Assembly: GCA_023426125.1 (NCBI GenBank)
Contig: JAFABI010000094.1
Coordinates: 1-64,000 of the forward strand
DNA length: 64,000 nt
Origin: Bacillota bacterium
GTDB taxonomy: Bacteria > Bacillota > Clostridia > Acetivibrionales > DTU013
Direction: 5' to 3'
The notes beneath the pieces were generated by a model that searched no databases, was not told the origin of the DNA, and worked only from the letters and a program-made list of their open reading frames with translations. The position numbers and the translations under genes were made by a program. Shown here in pieces: positions 41,658-49,688 of this stretch (position 1 is the stretch's first letter; each line of letters begins with the position of its first letter).

Positions 41658-42296
41658 ATGAATAAATTCATACTGGGAAAGAAAGTAGGCATGACACAGG
41701 TTTTCAATGAAAACGGACTGTCACTGCCGGTTACCGTGATTCAGGCAGGCCCCTGCCCGGTTGTTCAGAAAAAGAGCATCGAGAATGACGGTTATACGTC
41801 TTTGAAGGTAGGCTTCGGAGAGGTAGCGGAAAAAAGATTGAATAAGCCGGACAAAGGCTTGTTTACAAAGGTAAAAGTGCCTGTAAGGAAATATTTGAGA
41901 GAATTCAGGACCGACGATGTCGATAAATATGAAGTCGGCCAGGAAATAAAAGTATCCGATATGTTCAAGGACGGCGACAGGATTGATGTGAGTGGTATCT
42001 CCAAAGGTAAGGGCTTCCAGGGTACCATTAAAAGATACGGTCAAAAAGGCGGAGCTGAAACACACGGTTCCATGTACCACAGAAGGGTTGGTTCTATGAG
42101 CGCCAATACAAGTCCTGCAAGGGTATTTAAAGGGAAGAAGCTGCCGGGACATATGGGTGTTGATAAAATAACGGTTCAAAACCTTATTGTTGTTAAGGTT
42201 GATGCAGAAAGGAACCTGCTGCTGGTAAAGGGCGCGGTTCCCGGGCCCAAGGGTGGTTTGCTGGTAATCAGGGACACCGTAAAAACGGGCAAGTAA
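41658..42296 (+). CDS. rplC: 50S ribosomal protein L3
   Basis: 212 aa, full length. It opens KFILGKKVGMTQVF and holds the conserved core loop (GGAETHGSMYHRRVGSMSANTSP, methylated Gln region in other bacteria) and LPGHMG. It is an early-assembly protein binding 23S rRNA near the peptidyl-transferase centre. The ATG at 41658 is preferred to a TTG one codon earlier; GAAGGAGGTAGG lies upstream. Confidence 0.97.
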   Translation: MNKFILGKKVGMTQVFNENGLSLPVTVIQAGPCPVVQKKSIENDGYTSLKVGFGEVAEKRLNKPDKGLFTKVKVPVRKYLREFRTDDVDKYEVGQEIKVSDMFKDGDRIDVSGISKGKGFQGTIKRYGQKGGAETHGSMYHRRVGSMSANTSPARVFKGKKLPGHMGVDKITVQNLIVVKVDAERNLLLVKGAVPGPKGGLLVIRDTVKTGK

Positions 42297-42320
42297 TACG
42301 GACGAAGGGAGGAAGCAATA

Positions 42321-42944
42321 ATGCCAAAAGTTGATTTATACAATATGAAGGGTGAGACAGTAGGAAATATCGATTTAAATGATGCCATCTTCGGCGTGGA
42401 AGTAAACGCCAATGCTGTTCATCTCGCAGTTCAAAACCAGTTAGCCAATAAGAGGCAGGGTACGCAGTCTACAAAGACCAAAAGCGAAGTCAGAGGCGGC
42501 GGAATCAAGCCGTGGAGACAAAAAGGCACAGGCCGTGCAAGGCAGGGCAGCACTCGTTCCGCTCAGTGGATAAAAGGCGGTATCGTATTGGGGCCGAAGC
42601 CCAGGAGCTACAGTTATACTCTGCCCAAGAAGCTGAAAAAGCTGGCTCTTAAATCCGCACTTTCTTCCAAGGTAAACGAAAATGAATTGATGGTGCTTGA
42701 TACCTTGAATTTCGACAGCATCAAGACCAAACAGATGGTGAATGTTTTGAACAGCCTTAAGGTTGGTTCAAGCGTTCTTATCGTTATCGACGGGAAAAAT
42801 GCAGCAGTTGAGAAATCGGCCAGAAATATTCCCGGTGTTAAGACTGCTTTTGTCAATACCATAAATGTATTCGACATTTTGAAGCATGAAAAGTTCATTA
42901 TTACCAGGGACGCGGTTGCCAGAGTCGAGGAGGTGTATGCGTAA
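42321..42944 (+). CDS. rplD: 50S ribosomal protein L4
   Basis: 207 aa. The internal loop that reaches the exit tunnel is intact (RGGGIKPWRQKGTGRARQG), and the C-terminal globular part ends VARVEEVYA. In many bacteria L4 represses its own operon; the leader upstream of rpsJ could be its target, though no L4-specific site was identified. Its stop overlaps the rplW start (TAATG). Confidence 0.97.
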   Translation: MPKVDLYNMKGETVGNIDLNDAIFGVEVNANAVHLAVQNQLANKRQGTQSTKTKSEVRGGGIKPWRQKGTGRARQGSTRSAQWIKGGIVLGPKPRSYSYTLPKKLKKLALKSALSSKVNENELMVLDTLNFDSIKTKQMVNVLNSLKVGSSVLIVIDGKNAAVEKSARNIPGVKTAFVNTINVFDILKHEKFIITRDAVARVEEVYA

Positions 42945-43297
42945 TGAGAAGTCCTGAAGATATTATCAGAAGGCCGTTCATAACCGAAAAAAGCAATGCT
43001 GAGGTAGCAGGCGGCAAATACACCTTTGTCGTTGACGTCAATGCGACGAAAACCGAAATCCGGCAAGCTGTTGAAAAGCTTTTCCAGGTGAAGGTCCTGA
43101 AAGTGAATACGGCGAATTATGAAGGGAAGCAAAAGAGGCTCGGGGTGCATGTCGGTCCGAGAGCCGACTGGAAAAAGGCAGTCGTCAAGATCGATCTGGA
43201 TCCGAAAGCGGAAGTGTACCTTGTGAAAGGCGGCAAAGAAGCAGCCGGCAATAAGAAATACAAAACCAATATTGAAGAATATGGCTTAACACAATAA
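42944..43297 (+). CDS. rplW: 50S ribosomal protein L23, with C-terminal extension
   Basis: 117 aa; typical bacterial L23 is 95-100 aa. The core is clear: IIRRPFITEKSN, the VDVNATKTEIRQAVEKLF helix, and RADWKKAVVKI. The last 25 or so residues (VKGGKEAAGNKKYKTNIEEYG) are an added charged tail. L23 lies at the tunnel exit and docks trigger factor and SRP, so the tail would be exposed there. Confidence 0.95.
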   Translation: MRSPEDIIRRPFITEKSNAEVAGGKYTFVVDVNATKTEIRQAVEKLFQVKVLKVNTANYEGKQKRLGVHVGPRADWKKAVVKIDLDPKAEVYLVKGGKEAAGNKKYKTNIEEYGLTQ

Positions 43298-43315
43298 AGC
43301 AAGGAGTGAGAAGAA

Positions 43316-44149
43316 ATGGCAGTAAAAAAGTATAGTCCTACTTCTCCCGCCAGAAGATATATGACAGTATCGACGTTTGAAGGGATCTCCAAAAAGGAAC
43401 CCGAAAAGTCCTTGCTGGAAGCTCTCAACAAGTCCGGCGGAAGAAACGCATACGGTAGGATCACCGTACGTCACCATGGTGGCGGAGCAAAACAGAAATA
43501 TCGGATTATCGATTTTAAAAGAGATAAAGACGGCATACCGGCCAAGGTTGCCGCCATCGAATATGATCCCAACAGGACTGCAAATATTGCGCTTCTCCAT
43601 TATGTAGACGGCGAAAAAAGATATATCCTGGCGCCTGTCACCCTGAAGGCAGGGGACATGGTTGAATCGGGCGAAAAGGCCGATATCAAGCCGGGCAATG
43701 CATTACCGCTCATGAATATCCCCGTCGGCACCCTGATCCACAATGTGGAGCTGAAGCCGGGCAAGGGTGGGCAGTTGGTAAGGGCAGCAGGCAATTCCGC
43801 CCAGTTGATGGCAAAGGAAGGCGAATATGCTCAGGTAAGGCTTCCTTCCGGTGAAGTAAGAATGATTCGAATGATTTGTAAAGCTACCATAGGACAGGTC
43901 AGCAATCTGGACAACGAGAATATATCCATCGGCAAAGCGGGAAGAAAAAGGTGGATGGGTGTCAGGCCTACGGTCCGTGGTGTTGTAATGAATCCGGTAG
44001 ACCACCCTCACGGCGGCGGCGAAGGCAAATCACCGATAGGAAGGCCAAGTCCGGTTACTCCCTGGGGAAAACCCACACTTGGATACAAGACCAGGAAGAA
44101 GAAGAACCAATCAGACAAGTTTATCGTGAAGAGAAGGAATCAGAAGTAA
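43316..44149 (+). CDS. rplB: 50S ribosomal protein L2
   Basis: 277 aa, full length. It starts AVKKYSPTSPARRYMTV and includes GRITVRHHGGGAKQKYR and the conserved MNPVDHPHGGGEGKSPIGRPSP loop with the functional His. It is needed for subunit joining and peptidyl transfer. It is separated from rpsS by 70 bp, where a GGAAATCA/TTGATTTCC hairpin can form. Confidence 0.97.
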   Translation: MAVKKYSPTSPARRYMTVSTFEGISKKEPEKSLLEALNKSGGRNAYGRITVRHHGGGAKQKYRIIDFKRDKDGIPAKVAAIEYDPNRTANIALLHYVDGEKRYILAPVTLKAGDMVESGEKADIKPGNALPLMNIPVGTLIHNVELKPGKGGQLVRAAGNSAQLMAKEGEYAQVRLPSGEVRMIRMICKATIGQVSNLDNENISIGKAGRKRWMGVRPTVRGVVMNPVDHPHGGGEGKSPIGRPSPVTPWGKPTLGYKTRKKKNQSDKFIVKRRNQK

Positions 44150-44219
44150 TCATGTAATCTAAGGAAATCAAGGAGCTTGAATTGATTTCCGAAAGTGATG
44201 AAAGGAGGACGAATACCGA

Positions 44220-44504
44220 ATGAGCAGATCGTTGAAAAAGGGACCGTATGTGGATGCCAGGCTTCTCAAAAAAGTTGAGGACATGAACAGGGTCAACGAG
44301 AAGAAAGTATTGAAAAGCTGGGCAAGGGCGTCGACTATTTACCCTCAGATGGTTGGACATACGATAGCAGTACATGACGGAAGGAAGCATGTTCCGGTTT
44401 ATATAACTGAAGACATGGTGGGCCACAAGCTTGGAGAGTTTGCACCTACGAGGACTTTCAGGGGCCATGGGCATCACACTGAAAAAACTACCGCTTTGAA
44501 GTAG
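44220..44504 (+). CDS. rpsS: 30S ribosomal protein S19
   Basis: 94 aa. The whole family pattern is present: RSLKKGPYVDARLLKKVE, TIYPQMVGHTIAVHDGRKHVPVYI and LGEFAPTRTFRGH. It sits in the 30S head with S13. AAAGGAGG precedes the ATG. A 142-bp gap with a repeat fragment follows before rplV. Confidence 0.97.
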   Translation: MSRSLKKGPYVDARLLKKVEDMNRVNEKKVLKSWARASTIYPQMVGHTIAVHDGRKHVPVYITEDMVGHKLGEFAPTRTFRGHGHHTEKTTALK

Positions 44505-44542
44505 TTTTATTCCAAATATTAAGTATTTTGACCGGGTAGAGC

Positions 44543-44570
44543 AGTAGGGGCGTGCATTGCGCGTCCACAA
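44543..44570 (+). repeat. Left half of a GTAGGGGCG-type repeat
   Basis: AGTAGGGGCGTGCATTGCG followed by CGTCCACAA, between rpsS and rplV. Only the left hairpin of the full element is present. It widens a gap that is short in most bacteria. Confidence 0.6.
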
Positions 44571-44646
44571 GACGATTTTATATATCAAGTAAACAGTAAA
44601 TTTTTTGGCCATGTAACAAGCTTAGTACCGAAAGGAGGAATACCAG

Positions 44647-45123
44647 TTGGAGAAGAAGGTAAGGTCAAAGGAAGAGCTTCTTAATGAAAAAGATAAGTTA
44701 GTGGAAGAATATAACGCGACACACAGGCAATTCAAGAAACCGGCTCTCCTTACCAAAAAGGAGAAGAAGGCTTTAGGGATAGGCAAGGATGAAGGAAGGG
44801 CAGTTTTGAAGCATGTCAGGATCTCATCCCGAAAAGTTAAGATTGTGCTGGATATTATTAAAGATAAAGGATTAGATGAGGCCATCGGCATAGTCCGATA
44901 TACGCCGAAGGCTGCGTCCGAGATTTTATTAAAGCTTTTGAAATCAGCGGAAGCCAATGCGTCAAACAACAACGGACTCAACAGGGACGACCTGTTTGTA
45001 GCAGAAGCATTTGCAACCCAGGGTCCTACGCTGAAGAGACTTATGCCGAGGGCACAAGGCAGGGCTAACAGGATCAGGAAAAGAACCAGCCATATAACAT
45101 TGGTGTTAAAGGAAAGAAAATAG
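44647..45123 (+). CDS. rplV: 50S ribosomal protein L22, with N-terminal extension
   Basis: 158 aa; normal L22 is about 110 aa. The core starts near residue 51 (RAVLKHVRISSRKVKIVLDII) and ends with the tunnel loop (LKRLMPRAQGRANRIRKRTSHITLVL). The first 48 or so residues are a charged helical extension (SKEELLNEKDKLVEEYNAT). The TTG at 44647 has AAAGGAGGAAT at proper distance and no equally good site lies nearer the core, so the extension is likely translated. It binds all 23S domains and lines the exit tunnel. Confidence 0.93.
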   Translation: MEKKVRSKEELLNEKDKLVEEYNATHRQFKKPALLTKKEKKALGIGKDEGRAVLKHVRISSRKVKIVLDIIKDKGLDEAIGIVRYTPKAASEILLKLLKSAEANASNNNGLNRDDLFVAEAFATQGPTLKRLMPRAQGRANRIRKRTSHITLVLKERK

Positions 45124-45142
45124 GCGAGAAGGAGGTTGGATG

Positions 45143-45811
45143 ATGGGCCAGAAGGTAAATCCGCATGGATTGAGAATAGGTATAATCAAGGACTGGGATA
45201 CGAAATGGTACGCGAATAAAAAGAACTTCGGCGAGCTTTTGGTAGAAGACTTCAAGATAAGAAAGTACATTAAAAAGAGGCTTTTTATCTCCGGCATTTC
45301 CAGGATTGAGATAGAAAGAGCCGCAAACAAAATCAAGGTGAATGTGCATACCGCAAAGCCGGGTCTGGTAATCGGCAAAGGCGGGGCAGGTATAGAGGAT
45401 CTCAGGAAGGAAGTTGAAAAGCTTACCGGAAAGAATGTCCTCATTAACATCACGGAAATCAAGGTACCGGAGGTGGATGCCCAGCTGGTAGCTGAAAACA
45501 TTGCTTCACAGCTTGAAAAGAGAATTTCTTTCAGGAGGGCGATGAAGCAGTCCATGTCCAGGGCAATGAAAATCGGTGCCAAAGGGATCAAGACGGCTGT
45601 AGCCGGAAGACTCGGCGGAGCTGAAATAGCAAGAAGCGAGCACTATCATGAAGGTACGATTCCGCTGCAGACCTTAAGGGCGGATATTGATTACGGCTTT
45701 GCAGAAGCGGACACGACATACGGAAAACTGGGAGTCAAGGTCTGGATATATAAAGGCGAAGTTCTTCCTGCTGTCAAGAGAGAAAGGAAAGCGGAAGGAG
45801 GAGATCGGTAA
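45143..45811 (+). CDS. rpsC: 30S ribosomal protein S3
   Basis: 222 aa. It starts GQKVNPHGLRIGIIKDWDTK and has the KH domain (GLVIGKGGAGIEDLRKEV) and the C-terminal domain (SMSRAMKIGAKGIK, DYGFAEADTTYGKLGVKVWIYKGE). The second of two neighbouring ATGs (45143) fits the GGAGG spacing better. It forms part of the mRNA entry site with S4 and S5. Confidence 0.97.
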   Translation: MGQKVNPHGLRIGIIKDWDTKWYANKKNFGELLVEDFKIRKYIKKRLFISGISRIEIERAANKIKVNVHTAKPGLVIGKGGAGIEDLRKEVEKLTGKNVLINITEIKVPEVDAQLVAENIASQLEKRISFRRAMKQSMSRAMKIGAKGIKTAVAGRLGGAEIARSEHYHEGTIPLQTLRADIDYGFAEADTTYGKLGVKVWIYKGEVLPAVKRERKAEGGDR

Positions 45812-46251
45812 TGTTAATGCCAAAAAGGGTAAAACGCAGAAGGGTGCATAGAGGCAGAATGACGGGCAAGGCTACCAGAGGGAATATAATTTCCAATGGT
45901 GAATACGGCTTGCAGTCCACGGAGCCGGCTTGGGTCACCAGCAATCAGATCGAGGCTGCCAGAATCGCGATGACACGTTTTATAAAAAGAGGCGGTCAGG
46001 TGTGGATAAAGATATTCCCTGATAAGCCTGTAACCAAGAAACCTGCCGAAACCCGTATGGGTAGCGGTAAAGGCTCACCTGAGTACTGGGTGGCCGTAGT
46101 GAAACCCGGAAGAGTATTGTTTGAAATTGCGGGAGTTGACGAGGAAACTGCAAGGGAAGCGATGAGACTTGCAATGCACAAGCTTCCAATGAAGTGCAAA
46201 TTCGTAGCCCGCGACAATGAAATGGGTGGTGACGCGAATGAAAGTCAGTGA
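45811..46251 (+). CDS. rplP: 50S ribosomal protein L16
   Basis: 146 aa. It opens MLMPKRVKRRRVHRGRMTG and includes GLQSTEPAWVTSNQIEAARIAMTR and the RMGSGKGSPEYWVAVVKPG loop near the A-site tRNA. The ATG overlaps the rpsC stop (TAATG) with GGAGGAG 7 nt before it. The next gene, rpmC, starts 14 bp before its end. Confidence 0.97.
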   Translation: MLMPKRVKRRRVHRGRMTGKATRGNIISNGEYGLQSTEPAWVTSNQIEAARIAMTRFIKRGGQVWIKIFPDKPVTKKPAETRMGSGKGSPEYWVAVVKPGRVLFEIAGVDEETAREAMRLAMHKLPMKCKFVARDNEMGGDANESQ

Positions 46252-46441
46252 GATGAAAGAAAAAACGCAAGTTGAGCTTGAGAAAGAATTGGGTGAATTG
46301 AAATCCGAATTGTTCAAGCTGAGGTTTCAGCTTGTTACCAATCAACTTGAAAACCCCATGAAACTAAAGGATGTAAAAAAATCCATCGCCCGCGTAAAAA
46401 CGATATTAAGGGAAAGAGAAATAAAGGGGATCCAGGTTTAA
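46238..46441 (+). CDS. rpmC: 50S ribosomal protein L29
   Basis: 67 aa, two long helices: KVSEMKEKTQVELEKELGEL and RFQLVTNQLENPMKLKDVKKSIARVKT. It overlaps rplP by 14 bp, which suggests translational coupling. It sits near the tunnel exit beside L23. The ATG at 46238 is chosen over earlier in-frame codons because the protein then matches the family length. Confidence 0.94.
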   Translation: MKVSEMKEKTQVELEKELGELKSELFKLRFQLVTNQLENPMKLKDVKKSIARVKTILREREIKGIQV

Positions 46442-46473
46442 GCATTACGAGTCAATGAAAGGAGGCATCTTAC

Positions 46474-46731
46474 TTGGAAGATAGAAATCTGAGGAAGACT
46501 AGAGTCGGCAAGGTTGTAAGCGATAAAATGGACAAGACGATCGTCGTTTCGATAGAGACAAGCGTAAAGCATCCCTTGTATAAGAAAATTATCAAGAGGA
46601 CCTACAAGCTCAAGGCTCATGATGAAAAGAACGAATGCAAGGCAGGCGACAAGGTGAAAGTGATGGAAACCCGCCCGCTTAGCAAGGACAAAAGATGGAG
46701 ACTTGTTGAGATTATTGAAAAGGCTCAGTAA
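46474..46731 (+). CDS. rpsQ: 30S ribosomal protein S17
   Basis: 85 aa, an OB-fold protein. It reads RNLRKTRVGKVVSDKMDKTI, then KHPLYKKIIKRTYKLKAHDE and ETRPLSKDKRWRLVEII. The start is TTG, 8 nt after GGAGG; there is no ATG nearby. It binds helix 11 of 16S rRNA early in assembly. Confidence 0.96.
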   Translation: MEDRNLRKTRVGKVVSDKMDKTIVVSIETSVKHPLYKKIIKRTYKLKAHDEKNECKAGDKVKVMETRPLSKDKRWRLVEIIEKAQ

Positions 46732-46757
46732 TTCGAGCGACGGAAGGAGGCAATAGC

Positions 46758-47126
46758 ATGATTCAAGTTCAATCTACGCTTAAATCCGCAGATAACTCCG
46801 GAGCGAAAGAACTGAGATGCATTAAGGTGCTTGGCGGTTCCTGGAGGAAATATGCCAGCATTGGCGATGTAATTGTAGCTTCGGTTATAAATGCAACACC
46901 CGGCGGAGTTGTTAAAAAGGGTGAAGTTGTCAAGTGCGTGATAGTCCGTACCAGCAAAGGCGTTAGAAGGCCTGACGGATCGTATATAAAGTTTGATGAA
47001 AATGCGGCAGTAATCATAAAGGATGATAAGAATCCCAGGGGAACGCGTATTTTTGGTCCTGTTGCAAGAGAATTAAGGGACAAGGATTTCATGAAGATAC
47101 TTTCCCTGGCACCGGAAGTTCTGTAA
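46758..47126 (+). CDS. rplN: 50S ribosomal protein L14
   Basis: 122 aa, full length. It opens MIQVQSTLKSADNSGAKELR, includes VRTSKGVRRPDGSYIKFDENA and ends with RELRDKDFMKILSLAPEVL. It lies at the subunit interface and binds the silencing factor RsfS in other bacteria. Normally rplX follows at once; here a 161-bp insertion of three hairpin repeats lies between. Confidence 0.97.
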   Translation: MIQVQSTLKSADNSGAKELRCIKVLGGSWRKYASIGDVIVASVINATPGGVVKKGEVVKCVIVRTSKGVRRPDGSYIKFDENAAVIIKDDKNPRGTRIFGPVARELRDKDFMKILSLAPEVL

Positions 47127-47130
47127 GGTA

Positions 47131-47263
47131 GGATGTTTAGCGCATAAGGCGCGAATTTCCTCTAAAACATTCAAAAAGGATGTTTAGCGCGTAGCGCGAG
47201 TTTCATTAAAACATCCAAAAAGGATGTTTAGCGCATAAGGCGCGAGTTTCCATTAAAACATCC
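47131..47263 (+). repeat. Three tandem GGATGTTT...AAACATCC hairpin repeats
   Basis: Units at 47131-47172, 47178-47216 and 47222-47263, about 45 bp apart. Each has arms GGATGTTT and AAAACATCC (AAAACATTC in unit 1), an inner GCGC..GCGC stem, and a loop GTAG or ATAAG. They fill the gap between rplN and rplX and end 7 bp before the rplX ribosome binding site. All units are nearly identical, so this is a tandem hairpin array and not a CRISPR. The transcript would carry three hairpins in a row. Confidence 0.8.
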
Positions 47264-47287
47264 AATAAAGAGAGGAGGCGGCTTAAA

Positions 47288-47635
47288 TTGGCAAATGATG
47301 TGCATGTGAAAAAGGGAGACACGGTTTACGTGCTTTCAGGCAAGGATAAAGGAAAAAAAGGCAAGGTGCTGGCAGTTATTCCCGACGAGATGATGGTGCT
47401 GGTTGAAGGCGTGAATATGTCTACCAAGCATAAGAAGCCAAGGAGCAGGTACCAGCAGGGAGGAATCATCCATCAGGAGTCACCCATCAACAGCGCAAAG
47501 GTTATGCTGGTGTGTGACAGGTGCAAAGCTCCCACCAAGGTTAAAAAGGTTGTTCACGAAGACGGTCAGAAGGACAGGGTTTGCAAAAAATGCGGCGAAC
47601 TCATCGATATACAAAAAGAATCGAAAGAAGATTGA
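47288..47635 (+). CDS. rplX: 50S ribosomal protein L24
   Basis: 115 aa. A KOW motif lies at the start (KKGDTVYVLSGKDKGKKGKVL), then GGIIHQESPINSAKVMLV. A Cys4 zinc ribbon sits at C76, C79, C99 and C102. The start is TTG after GAGAGGAGG. L24 begins 50S assembly at the 5' end of 23S rRNA. Confidence 0.95.
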   Translation: MANDVHVKKGDTVYVLSGKDKGKKGKVLAVIPDEMMVLVEGVNMSTKHKKPRSRYQQGGIIHQESPINSAKVMLVCDRCKAPTKVKKVVHEDGQKDRVCKKCGELIDIQKESKED

Positions 47636-47666
47636 CATACTCTTCTTGAAAGGAGGTTAAAGACTT

Positions 47667-48209
47667 ATGGCCAGGCTAAAGGATAAATATTTGAGTGAAG
47701 TTGTACCGGCGATGCAGTCACAGTTTAAATATACAAGTGCAATGCAAATACCCAAGCTTGAAAAAGTTGTTTTGAACATGGGTGTGGGCGATGTGAAAGA
47801 AAACCCGAAGGCAATGGATGCTGCCGTAAATGATATGGCTATTGTAACAGGCCAGAGACCGATTATAACAAAGGCAAAGAAATCGGTTGCAGCTTTCAAA
47901 GTCAGAGAGGGCATGAATATAGGCTGCAAGGTTACGCTGCGCGGCAAAAAAATGTATGAATTTGTCGACAAGCTGTTTAATGTTGCCCTCCCAAGGGTTA
48001 GAGACTTCAGAGGTGTATCGGGCAATTCCTTTGACGGAAGAGGCAATTATTCCCTTGGAGTCAGGGAGCAGCTTATATTCCCCGAAATAGAGTATGATAA
48101 AGTTGACAAGGTCAGAGGGATGGACATTGTTTTCGTAACCACTGCCAGGACGGATGAAGAGGCGAAGGCACTTTTGAAGCAGCTCGGCATGCCGTTCAGC
48201 CAGAGCTAG
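47667..48209 (+). CDS. rplE: 50S ribosomal protein L5
   Basis: 180 aa, full length. It has MQIPKLEKVVLNMGVGDVKENPK, GQRPIITKAKKSVAAFKVREG and RGMDIVFVTTARTDEEAKALL. It belongs to the central protuberance and carries 5S rRNA with L18. AAAGGAGG lies upstream. A 156-bp gap with a dispersed repeat follows. Confidence 0.97.
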   Translation: MARLKDKYLSEVVPAMQSQFKYTSAMQIPKLEKVVLNMGVGDVKENPKAMDAAVNDMAIVTGQRPIITKAKKSVAAFKVREGMNIGCKVTLRGKKMYEFVDKLFNVALPRVRDFRGVSGNSFDGRGNYSLGVREQLIFPEIEYDKVDKVRGMDIVFVTTARTDEEAKALLKQLGMPFSQS

Positions 48210-48274
48210 CAAGGATGGGATTCACCGTTCCACGAGCCGGAAATCAGAGGCTATAAAGTTGAAGTGAGTTTTTA

Positions 48275-48300
48275 GTCATTCTGAGCGGCAGCGAAGAATC
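48275..48300 (+). repeat. GTCATTCTGAGCG-type dispersed repeat
   Basis: GTCATTCTGAGCGGCAGCG followed by AAGAATCC, a motif dispersed in many bacterial genomes. It lies between rplE and rpsZ. A related GAGCGAAGCGACGTAGGAATCC stretch is split over 39994-40015. Confidence 0.65.
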
Positions 48301-48365
48301 CTAGCGGGAATAGCGGATAGTGAATCGTAAGAACGAGTGGATCCGGGAGGAAAGGAGATAGATGC

Positions 48366-48551
48366 ATGGCAAAAAAATCAATGATCATAAAATCAAAACT
48401 AAGTCCGAAATTCAGTACAAGAACACATAACCGGTGCAAATTATGCGGAAGACCTCATGCCTATATGAGAAAATTCGGAATATGCCGTCTGTGCTTCAGA
48501 ACTTTGGCTTATAAGGGGCAGATACCGGGCATAAAGAAAGCCAGCTGGTAA
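48366..48551 (+). CDS. rpsZ: 30S ribosomal protein S14, zinc-binding type
   Basis: 61 aa, the short zinc form. Cys24, Cys27, Cys40 and Cys43 hold the zinc, and the end reads LAYKGQIPGIKKASW. It sits in the 30S head near the A site. GGAGGAAAGGAG precedes the ATG. The long zinc-free S14 used by some bacteria is not encoded here. Confidence 0.96.
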   Translation: MAKKSMIIKSKLSPKFSTRTHNRCKLCGRPHAYMRKFGICRLCFRTLAYKGQIPGIKKASW

Positions 48552-48576
48552 GAATCTTTGGAAGGAGGTTAAACAT

Positions 48577-48975
48577 ATGCAAATAACAGACGCTATCGCT
48601 GATATGTTGACCAGAGTGAGAAATGCTAGCTCCGCTAAGCATGAATCTGTGGATATACCGGCGTCCAATCTCAAGAAGGAAGTCGCCAGGATTTTATTGG
48701 ATGAGGGCTATATCAGAAATCTGGAATTAATAGAGGACGGCAAGCAGGGTGTAATAAGAATTGCGCTGAAGTATTCAGCCAACAAACAGAATGTAATCAC
48801 AGGGATCAAGAGGATAAGCAAACCCGGACTGAGGGTTTATGCAAACAAGGACGAACTGCCGAAGGTGCTTGGAGGTCTTGGAATCGCTATAATATCCACT
48901 TCAAAGGGTATTATGACCGACAAAAAGGCAAGGAATGAAGGAGTAGGCGGCGAGGTTCTGGCCTTTGTCTGGTAA
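48577..48975 (+). CDS. rpsH: 30S ribosomal protein S8
   Basis: 132 aa, full length. It starts ITDAIADMLTRVRNASSAKH, has RISKPGLRVYANKDELPKVL and ends with STSKGIMTDKKARNEGVGGEV. It binds the 16S central domain and, in other bacteria, represses the spc operon. AAGGAGG lies upstream. Confidence 0.97.
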   Translation: MQITDAIADMLTRVRNASSAKHESVDIPASNLKKEVARILLDEGYIRNLELIEDGKQGVIRIALKYSANKQNVITGIKRISKPGLRVYANKDELPKVLGGLGIAIISTSKGIMTDKKARNEGVGGEVLAFVW

Positions 48976-48988
48976 AAGAGAAGTGGGA

Positions 48989-49054
48989 AGCAGGGACGCA
49001 TATTGTCGTCCGCAACAGGAAACGGAAGCAGGGGCGCGCATTGCGCGTCCGCAG
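48989..49054 (+). repeat. Two tandem left-half GTAGGGGCG-type repeats
   Basis: AAGCAGGGACGCATATTG then CGTCCGCAA, followed by AAGCAGGGGCGCGCATTGCG then CGTCCGCAG. Both are left hairpins of the MITE-like repeat family. They fill most of the 147-bp gap between rpsH and rplF. Confidence 0.6.
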
Positions 49055-49122
49055 CAAAAAGTCAGGAGTTTCTGAAAAGGGCTGTTTTAAGCTCACAATA
49101 TAAGAACAGGAGGTGTAAGTAA

Positions 49123-49671
49123 ATGTCAAGAATAGGTAAAATGCCTATAGAAATACCAAAAGGCGTTGATGTAAACATCAACGGAAATGTAGTAACGGTA
49201 AAAGGCCCAAAAGGGACTTTGACAAATAGTCTGCACAAGGATATGATAATAGCCAGTGAAGGTGGAACGGTCACAGTACAGAGACCTTCCGACGGAAAGC
49301 TTCACAAGGCGCTTCACGGTCTGACAAGGACGCTTGTCAGCAATATGGTTGAAGGTGTGACCAAAGGTTTTGAAAAAGCTCTCGATATAAACGGTGTCGG
49401 CTATAGGGCGCAAAAGGCGGGTAAAAAGCTGGTTCTTACCCTGGGTTATTCCCATCCGGTGGAAATGGATGAGCCTGCCGGCATCACGGTAGATGTACCT
49501 GCACCCAACAAAATTATCGTAAAAGGCTGCGACAAGCAGGCGGTTGGTGAATTTGCCGCCAAGATCAGGGCGAAGAGAGAGCCTGAAGTCTACAAGGGCA
49601 AGGGCATTAAATACGATTACGAAGTGATCAGGCGCAAAGAGGGTAAAGCAGGAGCTAAAGGCAAGAAGTAG
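49123..49671 (+). CDS. rplF: 50S ribosomal protein L6
   Basis: 182 aa, full length, two repeated domains. It starts SRIGKMPIEIPKGVDV, has GVTKGFEKALDINGVGYRAQ and ends with the conserved KIRAKREPEVYKGKGIKYDY segment. It binds near the sarcin-ricin loop. AGGAGGTG precedes the ATG. Confidence 0.97.
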   Translation: MSRIGKMPIEIPKGVDVNINGNVVTVKGPKGTLTNSLHKDMIIASEGGTVTVQRPSDGKLHKALHGLTRTLVSNMVEGVTKGFEKALDINGVGYRAQKAGKKLVLTLGYSHPVEMDEPAGITVDVPAPNKIIVKGCDKQAVGEFAAKIRAKREPEVYKGKGIKYDYEVIRRKEGKAGAKGKK

Positions 49672-49688
49672 GAGGGAGTTGAGAGTAA

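Noticed and set aside
47131..47263. Possible small CRISPR array
   Set aside because: The three units are nearly identical over their whole length, each is itself a hairpin, and no unique spacers or cas genes are present.
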